From assembly GCA_044220725.1 (NCBI GenBank), contig JBGAQN010000107.1, positions 1-5,389 on the forward strand: a DNA stretch of 5,389 nucleotides, in the 5' to 3' direction. The notes beneath the pieces were generated by a model. That model worked only from the letters and a program-made list of their open reading frames with translations, was not told where the DNA came from and ran no database searches. Below, one piece after another: positions 1-5,035 of this stretch. The DNA is from Phosphoribacter sp044220725. GTDB lineage: Bacteria; Actinomycetota; Actinomycetes; Actinomycetales; Dermatophilaceae. How positions within the stretch are numbered: position 1 is the stretch's first letter; every line of letters starts with the position of its first letter. The position numbers were made by a program, and so were the translations under genes.

Positions 1-146
1 GCCGGTCCGGGAGGGTCGCTGGCATGGGCGTCACGCTACTCGGTCGGGCCGCTTACACCGATCGGGGCCTTGATCGGCCGCAATTGTGACCCACGCCTCG
101 TGCACGTGGCGACCTTGGGCCCCGCGACAGGCTTCACAGGCGGCGC
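1..146. other. left-edge stretch without a defensible gene
   Basis: No convincing coding region could be assigned here. On the plus strand, one frame is open from the left edge to a stop at 87-89, another to 71-73, and the third to a TAG at 202-204. The third would overlap the next gene's ribosome-binding region, and its translation looks unnatural. Any of these could be the tail of an upstream gene, but the stretch is too short to judge. A weak inverted repeat, CCGATC (58-63) with GATCGG (72-77), lacks a T-run and is not a clear terminator. The right part (about 90-146) is probably the leader of the following gene. Confidence 0.4.
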
Positions 147-164
147 ATGGTTGATATGTCAACC
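133..164 (+). promoter_or_regulatory. possible promoter with overlapping inverted-repeat operator
   Basis: A perfect 6-bp inverted repeat, GGTTGA (149-154) and TCAACC (159-164), is separated by TATG. A weak sigma-70-like pair, TTCACA (133-138) and TATGTC (155-160) with 16-nt spacing, can be drawn so that the repeat covers the -10 element. That is the arrangement expected for a repressor site upstream of the membrane protein gene that starts at 210. The promoter match is poor and the repeat is short, so both are suggestions. No regulator gene for it is identified in the window. Confidence 0.3.
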
Positions 165-209
165 TCACGAATTGTGCTCTCTCACAAGGAGGGCCGAAGG
201 GTAGTCATC

Positions 210-800
210 ATGCGCAAGGTACTCGACAAGCTCATTTCCTGGACCGGACTCATCATGGCGATGGTGCTCTTGGTCGCAGGCGGCCTGCTCACGTGGGCCA
301 GCAACTTCGTGGCGGACAACGTCCGCACGCAGTTGCTCGAGCAGAAGATCACGATGCCCGCCGGCGCCGCCATCGAGGACCCGCTCATCAAGCCCTATCT
401 CGCGGAGTTCGCCGGCCAGAAGATGGAGAACGGCGACCAGGCCAAGGCCTATGCAGACCACTACATCCTCGTCCACATGGACAAGGCCGCCGCGGGCAAG
501 ACCTACGCCGAGGTCTCCTCGGAGTACAACAAGCTCAAGGCCACCCCTGGCGCGGACCAGGAGCAGGTTGCCAAGCTCGGTGAACTGCGGATGAGCCAGT
601 TCATGGGGTCGACCCTGCGCGGCCTGCTGCTCAACGCCTACGCCTTCGGAACCATGGGCAAGATCGCCGGGTATGCCGCCATCGCCTCGTTCGCGGGCGC
701 CGGTCTCATGCTCCTGCTCGGGCTGCTCGGCCTGCGCCACGCCGCAGCCCAGCCCGTTCGGTCCACGACGCCGACGCGGGAGTCTGTGTCGGTCAGCTAG
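210..800 (+). CDS. small two-helix membrane protein of the actinobacterial 'LigA-like' hypothetical family
   Basis: This 196-residue protein has no known biochemical role. Residues about 11-33 form an N-terminal membrane helix. A polar, mostly helical middle region (about 35-135) follows, probably outside the cell if the basic N-terminus (MRKVLDK) stays inside. A second hydrophobic segment spans about 152-175, and a short Ser/Thr-rich tail ends the protein. The layout of hairpin anchor, QLLEQKITMP, a GKTYAE-type stretch and a second anchor resembles actinobacterial proteins often auto-labelled 'aromatic ring-opening dioxygenase LigA'. Nothing here looks like an iron-dependent ring-cleaving enzyme, so that label should be avoided. 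The start at 210 is preferred: it follows aaggaggg (186-193) and gaagg (196-200), and places the basic residues just before the helix. An in-frame ATG at 147 would add 21 residues, has no ribosome-binding site and lies beside the inverted repeat. The gene stands alone and ends before a hairpin shared with convergent genes. Confidence 0.8.
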   Translation: MRKVLDKLISWTGLIMAMVLLVAGGLLTWASNFVADNVRTQLLEQKITMPAGAAIEDPLIKPYLAEFAGQKMENGDQAKAYADHYILVHMDKAAAGKTYAEVSSEYNKLKATPGADQEQVAKLGELRMSQFMGSTLRGLLLNAYAFGTMGKIAGYAAIASFAGAGLMLLLGLLGLRHAAAQPVRSTTPTRESVSVS

Positions 801-824
801 GCCGCTGCGTCGACGCACGCCAAG

Positions 825-848
825 GGGCCGGTCCTGCGGGACCGGCCC
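825..848. terminator. GC-rich hairpin, likely bidirectional terminator
   Basis: A perfect 10-bp stem pairs GGGCCGGTCC (825-834) with GGACCGGCCC (839-848) around a 4-nt loop, TGCG. It sits 24 bases after the stop of the plus-strand membrane protein gene and 18 bases beyond the stop of the minus-strand RHH gene (867). It can therefore end transcripts from both sides. There is no clear U-run on either side, as is common for actinobacterial terminators. Confidence 0.8.
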
Positions 849-866
849 TACTGGCGTTCCGGGCCG

Positions 867-1121
867 TCAGCTCGGGTTGCTCGGACTGGCTTTCGGAGGG
901 CGACCACGGCGGGGGAGCGGTCCGGAGTGGCCCGGCATACGTCCCTGCTGCAGCAGCGCCTCCCGCACGATGATCTCCAATTGCGCGTTGAGACTGCGCA
1001 ATTCGTCGTCGGCCCAGCGCGCCAGGGCCTCGTGCACGGCCGGATCAAGGCGCACGAGGACCGCACGGCGCTCGCGGCGTTGGCGTCCGGGGCCTGGAGA
1101 TGTCGGGGAGGGATCCGTCAC
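867..1121 (-). CDS. Arc-like ribbon-helix-helix DNA-binding protein, partner of the SPFH gene
   Basis: This 84-residue protein is probably a dimeric DNA-binding repressor. Residues 19-25 (RAVLVRL) form the beta strand that would enter the DNA major groove. Helix A follows at about 27-41 (PAVHEALARWADDELRS) and helix B at about 44-60 (LNAQLEIIVREALLQQG). This is the ribbon-helix-helix order of the Arc/MetJ superfamily, and the SLNAQLE stretch is typical of Arc-type members. The flanks are basic and proline-rich; the tail carries RRGRPPK (71-77), which resembles an AT-hook core (RGRP). The gene starts with GTG 7 nt after the SPFH stop and lacks a good ribosome-binding site of its own, so translational coupling is likely. 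A later in-frame GTG would cut off most of the beta strand. The expected role is regulating its own operon through repeats at 2150-2173, which is an inference. A type II antitoxin role is less likely because no toxin gene is adjacent. Confidence 0.8.
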   Translation of the reverse strand: MTDPSPTSPGPGRQRRERRAVLVRLDPAVHEALARWADDELRSLNAQLEIIVREALLQQGRMPGHSGPLPRRGRPPKASPSNPS

Positions 1122-1128
1122 GACGGCA

Positions 1129-2127
1129 TCAGTGGTAAAGGCTGCCGGCGTTGACGATCGGAGAGGCCTTGGCTTCGCTGCACAGCACCACGAGCAGGTT
1201 GGACACCATGGCGGCCTTGCGTTCGTCATCGAGGATGACAACGTCGTCGTCCTCGAGCCGGGACAGTGCCATCTCGACCATCCCGACCGCGCCGTCGACG
1301 ATCTTGGAGCGGGCGGCGATGATGGCAGAGGCCTGCTGGCGCTGCAGCATCGCTTGTGCGATCTCCGGCGCATAGGCCAGGTGGCTGATCCGCACTTCGA
1401 TGATCTCGACTCCCGCGACCTGGACGCGCTCGGCGACCTCGACGGCGAGCTCACGAGACACCACGTCGGTCGAGCCGCGCAGCGACTCGCCTCGGCCCTC
1501 CGGGTCGTCGTACGGGTGGCTGGTTGCCACGTGCCGCAGTGCCGCCTCGGATTGCACCTTGACGAAGTCCTGATAGGCCTCGACTGCGAAGGATGCCTTG
1601 GCCGTGTCGGCGACCTGCCAGACGACGATGGCCGCGATCTCGACCGGGTTGCCGTCGGCGTCGTTGACCTTGAGGGCATTGGTCTCGAAGTTGTTGACCC
1701 GGACCGAGACCTTCTTCTTGGTCGTCAGCGGCACGAGCATGAGCAGCCCGGTGCGGCGGGCGGTGCCGATGTAGCGGCCGAAGAACTGCACGACCTTGGT
1801 CTGGCCGGGTTGCACGACGACGACGGCGCTGAACACGAGAGCGGCCAGCAGGATCGGCACGACGATGGTCGCGATGTCACCGCCGGTCGGGGTGGCGATG
1901 CCGGCGGTCGCCAGGGCGATGACCCGCCACACGGCGAAGGCCACGAGGGCCACTCCGACGGCTAGGGCCACGAACCCGTCGACGGCGAACGCCGGTCGTT
2001 CGGTCACGGAGACTCGGGCACCGCCGTGCCCGACGGGGGTGCTGGCAGGTGGCTGGGTGACCGGGTCGAGACTCGGGTCGACGTTGCGGTCATCGGCAGT
2101 GGCTGGGGTGGGAAGGGGAGTGTTCAT
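1129..2127 (-). CDS. SPFH/prohibitin-domain (band 7) membrane protein
   Basis: This 332-residue protein belongs to the SPFH group (stomatin, prohibitin, flotillin, HflK/C), whose members oligomerise on membranes and organise membrane domains or proteases. A proline- and charge-rich N-terminal region (1-48) precedes two hydrophobic segments (about 50-73 and 83-106). The SPFH domain runs from about 107 to 250, beginning VVVQPGQTKVVQFFGRYIGT and including KKKVSVRVNNFETNALKVND and EIAAIVVWQVAD. An Ala/Gln/Glu-rich helix (about 252-290) resembles the oligomerising helix of the family. The C-terminus is short. The ATG at 2127 has an AGGAGG ribosome-binding site (plus-strand CCTCCT at 2133-2138) 5 nt upstream. 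The gene lies directly before the RHH gene, and this SPFH-RHH pairing recurs in actinobacteria as far as I recall. Its exact cellular task is unknown. Control is probably through the repeat region upstream. Confidence 0.93.
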   Translation of the reverse strand: MNTPLPTPATADDRNVDPSLDPVTQPPASTPVGHGGARVSVTERPAFAVDGFVALAVGVALVAFAVWRVIALATAGIATPTGGDIATIVVPILLAALVFSAVVVVQPGQTKVVQFFGRYIGTARRTGLLMLVPLTTKKKVSVRVNNFETNALKVNDADGNPVEIAAIVVWQVADTAKASFAVEAYQDFVKVQSEAALRHVATSHPYDDPEGRGESLRGSTDVVSRELAVEVAERVQVAGVEIIEVRISHLAYAPEIAQAMLQRQQASAIIAARSKIVDGAVGMVEMALSRLEDDDVVILDDERKAAMVSNLLVVLCSEAKASPIVNAGSLYH

Positions 2128-2149
2128 CGGGGCCTCCTGCGGACCACGG

Positions 2150-2173
2150 TAAGTGACATCTAAGTGATATCAC
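2150..2173 (-). promoter_or_regulatory. tandem 11-bp repeats and palindrome, candidate RHH operator of the SPFH operon
   Basis: Read on the minus strand, GATATCACTTA (2171-2161) is followed immediately by GATGTCACTTA (2160-2150), a 10 of 11 match. The first copy lies in a perfect 10-bp palindrome, GTGATATCAC (2164-2173). The block is markedly A/T-richer than its surroundings and ends 23 bases before the SPFH start codon, the position for a promoter and operator. Arc-family RHH dimers bind neighbouring subsites about 11 bp apart, and the operon encodes an Arc-like protein, so autoregulation is the natural reading. I cannot pick a confident -35/-10 pair. Confidence 0.6.
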
Positions 2174-2213
2174 ATTTAAGACGTGCAGGAGGGCGACTGG
2201 GTTCCCGAGGGTG

Positions 2214-2645
2214 TCAGCGGGGTTCGAGCACAAAGACCGGGATGACTCGCGTCGTGCGCGCCTGGTATGCCGTGTAGTCCGGGAAGACGGCCACCCCGCG
2301 GTCCCACCACAGCTGGCGCTCTTCGTCGAAGACCTCGCGGGCCCGCATCGGCATGCTGACCGTGCCGTCCATGACCTCGATATCGGGATTGGCCCGCAGG
2401 TTGGCCACCCAGGCGGGGTCCTTGGGAGCGCCCCCAAGGCTGCCGAAGGCGGCATACCGGCCGGCTGTTTCGACTCTCATGACGGGCACCTTGCGCACGA
2501 GTCCGGAGCTGCGACCGACCATGGTCATCAGGATGACCCGGCCACCTCCGACGCCGACAACTGAGGTGTCACCGGCTGCTTCGATGGCCTCGACCTGGTT
2601 GCGGACCCAACCGCTGGGGCTGGGGGCGTATGTGCCGTGAATCAT
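2214..2645 (-). CDS. Ddn/DUF385-type deazaflavin (F420)-dependent nitroreductase family protein
   Basis: This 143-residue protein matches the nitroreductase family that includes mycobacterial Ddn, split beta-barrel enzymes that in studied cases use reduced cofactor F420 to reduce substrates such as quinones or nitroimidazoles. Family marks in order are SGWVRNQVEAIEA (11-23), VGRSSGLVRKVPVMRVE (43-59), GGAPKDPAWVANLRANPDIEV (71-91), and WWDRGVAVFPDYTAYQARTTRVIPVFVLEP (113-142), which is close to the usual C-terminal signature. The length is normal for the family. The ATG at 2645 places the GWV motif near residue 12, as in relatives. An in-frame ORF reaching back to 2714 would add an unnatural Gly/Arg stretch and consume the divergent promoter region. 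There is no strong ribosome-binding site before 2645; an in-frame TTG 12 nt upstream is a weaker alternative. The physiological substrate cannot be predicted. F420 use is inferred from the family rather than seen. Confidence 0.9.
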   Translation of the reverse strand: MIHGTYAPSPSGWVRNQVEAIEAAGDTSVVGVGGGRVILMTMVGRSSGLVRKVPVMRVETAGRYAAFGSLGGAPKDPAWVANLRANPDIEVMDGTVSMPMRAREVFDEERQLWWDRGVAVFPDYTAYQARTTRVIPVFVLEPR

Positions 2646-2730
2646 GGGCCAAGTCAACCTGACCTGACGGCAAATACCTATTCCTCGTCCCCTACCATCG
2701 ACCCCATCCACCACGCGAGGAAGGCCACCG
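2646..2730. promoter_or_regulatory. divergent promoter region between the Ddn-like gene and ppk2
   Basis: This 85-bp gap lies between two genes transcribed away from each other, so it should contain both promoters. It includes an A/T-richer block, CAAATACCTATT (2671-2682). On the minus strand this block contains TAGGTA (2680-2675), a possible -10 element for the Ddn-like gene; I found no good matching -35. A short tandem repeat, CCTGACCTGACGG, lies at 2658-2670. On the plus strand the ppk2 ribosome-binding site gaggaagg (2717-2724) sits 6 nt before its ATG. The presence of promoters follows from gene orientation; the individual elements are guesses. Confidence 0.45.
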
Positions 2731-3747
2731 ATGTCCGATCAGAACTCGGCACCCACCAAGCCGTCAGAGACCCTCGGCCAGGCCAACGGTGACGGCACCT
2801 TCGTCTACTCAACCTCGACGTTCACGCCCACCACTGAGACGCTCGATGAGCTGCGAAATCGCATGCTCCTGGAGCAGGAGGGCGATGACGCCAAGATCCG
2901 CTACGTCCCCGGCGAGCCGCTGGACCCGGATCCCATCGCGTGGCAGCAGAACTACCCCTACACCAAGAAGCTCAAGTTGGCCGAGTACGAAGCGACCAAG
3001 CGGCTGCTGCAGATCGAGTTGCTCAAGCTGCAGAAATACGTCAAGGAATCCGGCTCCAAGGTCGTCGTGGTCTTCGAAGGGCGCGACGCCGCCGGCAAGG
3101 GTGGCGCGATCAAGCGCTTCATGGAACACCTCAACCCGCGTGGCGCGCGAGTGGTCGCCCTGGAGAAGCCGACCGAGCGCGAGGTGACCCAGTGGTACTT
3201 CCAGCGCTACGTCGTGCACATGCCGGCTGCCGGTGAGATCGTCCTCATGGACCGCTCCTGGTACAACCGGGCCGGCGTCGAGCGGGTCATGGGCTTCTGC
3301 TCGCCGGGTGAATACCTCGAGTTCCTCCGGCAGTGCCCAGCGTTCGAGAAGATGCTCATCGGCTCCGGCGTGACCCTGGCCAAGCTGTGGTTCTCGGTCG
3401 GGCGGGCCGAGCAGCTGCGTCGCTTCGAGCGGCGCAAGATCGACCCGGTGCGCCAGTGGAAACTCTCGCCCACCGACCTCGCGAGCCTGGACAAGTGGGA
3501 CGCCTACACCCAGGCCAAAGAGGCGATGTTCTTCTACACCGACACCAAGGAAGCCCCCTGGACGGTCGTGAAGTCCAACGACAAGAAGCGCGCCCGGCTC
3601 GAGGCGATGCGCGTGCTGTTGTCGCGGGTCGACTACCCCGACAAGGACCACTCCATCGTGGGCACCCCCGATCCGCTTCTGGTCGGCCGTCCGGAGTTGG
3701 TCTTCGACCAGGGCGAGCGTCCGATTCGTCCGCACCTGCACGTCTGA
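2731..3747 (+). CDS. ppk2: polyphosphate kinase 2 (PPK2)
   Basis: PPK2 enzymes transfer phosphate between polyphosphate and nucleotides, most class I members making NTP from NDP and polyphosphate (for example GTP or ATP). The protein has 338 residues. A flexible N-terminal stretch (about 1-65) precedes helical residues (about 78-107, YTKKLKLAEYEATKRLLQIE). The P-loop is GRDAAGKGG (117-125) after strand VVVVFE. The family segment ends in TQWYFQRYVVHMP (153-165). Walker B and the adjoining signature are IVLMDRSWYNRAGVERVMGF (170-189), with Asp174. The basic lid is RRKIDPVRQWKLSPTD (234-249), and SNDKKRARLEAM (282-293) closes the core. All expected motifs are intact in a single kinase domain. 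Both ends are somewhat extended compared with what I recall for class I enzymes, including an NTP-rich-looking low-complexity N-terminus. Class I is favoured by the EGRDAAGKG form of the P-loop, but nucleotide preference needs assay. The enzyme should be cytosolic. A clear ribosome-binding site supports the ATG, and a membrane protein gene follows after 7 nt. Confidence 0.95.
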   Translation: MSDQNSAPTKPSETLGQANGDGTFVYSTSTFTPTTETLDELRNRMLLEQEGDDAKIRYVPGEPLDPDPIAWQQNYPYTKKLKLAEYEATKRLLQIELLKLQKYVKESGSKVVVVFEGRDAAGKGGAIKRFMEHLNPRGARVVALEKPTEREVTQWYFQRYVVHMPAAGEIVLMDRSWYNRAGVERVMGFCSPGEYLEFLRQCPAFEKMLIGSGVTLAKLWFSVGRAEQLRRFERRKIDPVRQWKLSPTDLASLDKWDAYTQAKEAMFFYTDTKEAPWTVVKSNDKKRARLEAMRVLLSRVDYPDKDHSIVGTPDPLLVGRPELVFDQGERPIRPHLHV

Positions 3748-3754
3748 CGACCGG

Positions 3755-5035
3755 GTGCCGGCACTGCTGCGCGAGGGGGTGCGGGGTCTCGGGGAGGTCC
3801 TCTCCGGGACCGTTGCCGCCCTCCTGCGGCACGGCCCGGTGCTCGTCGTCCTCTACCTCGCCGGCGCTACGGCGCGCATGGGCGTGTTGTGGCTGGCCGC
3901 GTGGTTGTCCGACCGGAGTCCCACGGCTGCTGTCCTCGTCGTTCCGCTGGCGTCCCTGCTGACCCTCATTGCCCTGGTCGTGATGATCCGGGTGGCGGGG
4001 GAGGGGATGGCGGGCTTCTCGGCGGCCGGCGCGGCGTCCGGGACGGCCGACCGATGGCGCACCCATTGGCGGGTTGCGACTGCGGTGCTCATCCCGTTCC
4101 TCGCCGTCTACAGCACTCAGGGATTGCTCCGTGAGGACACCGTCCAGTTCGTGCACGACACGACCCTCGACGAAGCCGTCTCGCAACCCCTGACCGCCGA
4201 TTACTCTCGAGCGCTCATCGCCTCGGGCTGGCCCCTGCTGGTCATCATCGTCGTCGCATTGGTGCTTCGACGAGTCATTGCCGGCTATGGGCTGGTCGGT
4301 CGATCGTGGCGGTGGGCTGCGCTCGGAGGCTATGTCGAGGCGCTGTGGATGGTCACCCTCGCGGCTTCGTTGGCGTCCCATCTCGACGAGGTCTCCGGTT
4401 GGGTGCGGTCCCGCGTGATCGTGGCGGTCGTCGTCGACTGGTGGGAGGGCTTGCTCTCGCTCGCCGGGCCGGTCTCCGGTCCATTGGTTGCCGTCAGGGA
4501 CGGGGTCGCGGCGATTCTCGCCGATCTCGGCGATCTCGTGATCGTCCCCGTCGCGTGGTTGGCCATCGGCGCGTCCATCTTCGGGGCCGCTCTCACCGCG
4601 TCGTCCCGCCGCGTCGCGGACCCCGGGACGGGCGACCTCGAACCGGCCGGGTCGCCAGGCGTCACACCGCACCGTTCGGCCCTGCGCCGGGTTGCTGATC
4701 GCCTGCCACAACCGGTCCGCGACCTGGCAGACACCGCCCTGGAGCCGATCACGAGCCCCATCCAGTCGACGCGCACTGCCATCGGCAAGGTGGCGGTCGC
4801 CGGAGTCGTACCCATGGTGCTGGTGGCTCTGGTCCTCGTCAGCGCGACGCTGGTGCAATCGGCGGTTGCGTGGCTCGCGCGGGGGGCGATCGGACCGCAG
4901 CCGGCCCTCGCCGGCGCGGCATACGCGCCGATGCTCAGCCTGGTGGCGCGCGGCTGCTACTTCGTCCTGGTCGCCGCACTGGTGGCGGCCGCGGTCAACC
5001 GGATCGTCCTCGCCCAGCGCGCCGCGTCAGAGTAA
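3755..5035 (+). CDS. polytopic membrane protein of unknown function, downstream of ppk2
   Basis: I do not recognise the family of this 426-residue protein. It is rich in Val, Leu and Ala, with about eight or nine probable membrane segments near residues 28-51, 57-79, 107-120, 158-172, 187-208, 221-245, 258-281, 344-372 and 388-415. A longer polar stretch at about 283-342 (Pro/Arg/Asp-rich, containing RVADRLPQPVRDLADTALEP) is probably a soluble loop between two halves. No ABC, transporter or enzyme signature is visible. The best start is GTG at 3755, 7 nt after the ppk2 stop. It has no clear ribosome-binding site, so translation is probably coupled to ppk2 and the two genes share a transcript. 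This pairing hints at a common function, but a direct role in polyphosphate handling is speculative. The gene ends by overlapping the convergent next gene by 9 bp. Confidence 0.8.
   Translation: MPALLREGVRGLGEVLSGTVAALLRHGPVLVVLYLAGATARMGVLWLAAWLSDRSPTAAVLVVPLASLLTLIALVVMIRVAGEGMAGFSAAGAASGTADRWRTHWRVATAVLIPFLAVYSTQGLLREDTVQFVHDTTLDEAVSQPLTADYSRALIASGWPLLVIIVVALVLRRVIAGYGLVGRSWRWAALGGYVEALWMVTLAASLASHLDEVSGWVRSRVIVAVVVDWWEGLLSLAGPVSGPLVAVRDGVAAILADLGDLVIVPVAWLAIGASIFGAALTASSRRVADPGTGDLEPAGSPGVTPHRSALRRVADRLPQPVRDLADTALEPITSPIQSTRTAIGKVAVAGVVPMVLVALVLVSATLVQSAVAWLARGAIGPQPALAGAAYAPMLSLVARGCYFVLVAALVAAAVNRIVLAQRAASE

Noticed and set aside
58..77. Hairpin CCGATC / GATCGG as a terminator of an upstream gene
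   Set aside because: It has only a 6-bp stem with an 8-base loop and no T-run, and the sequence repeats GATCGG directly, so chance in GC-rich DNA is likely.
867..1121. Antitoxin of a toxin-antitoxin pair
   Set aside because: RHH proteins are common antitoxins, but the partner is an SPFH membrane protein of 332 residues and no small toxin-like gene lies on either side.
673..1965. Long plus-strand frame of 430 codons across the RHH and SPFH genes
   Set aside because: It is antisense to two recognisable proteins, crosses a hairpin terminator, and gives an Arg/Asp/Gly/His-rich translation typical of a high-GC shadow frame.
2658..2670. Tandem CCTGACCTGACGG as an operator
   Set aside because: Two 5-bp units are too short to set apart from chance, and no dyad symmetry accompanies them.
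2646..2714. N-terminal extension of the Ddn-like gene to 2714
   Set aside because: It would add a Gly/Arg-rich stretch absent from the family and occupy nearly the whole divergent promoter gap, while the ATG at 2645 gives the normal family length.
3356..4858. Minus-strand frame of 500 codons opposite ppk2 and the membrane protein gene
   Set aside because: It is antisense to two well-supported genes, with an Arg/Asp/His/Gln-rich composition and no recognisable motif.
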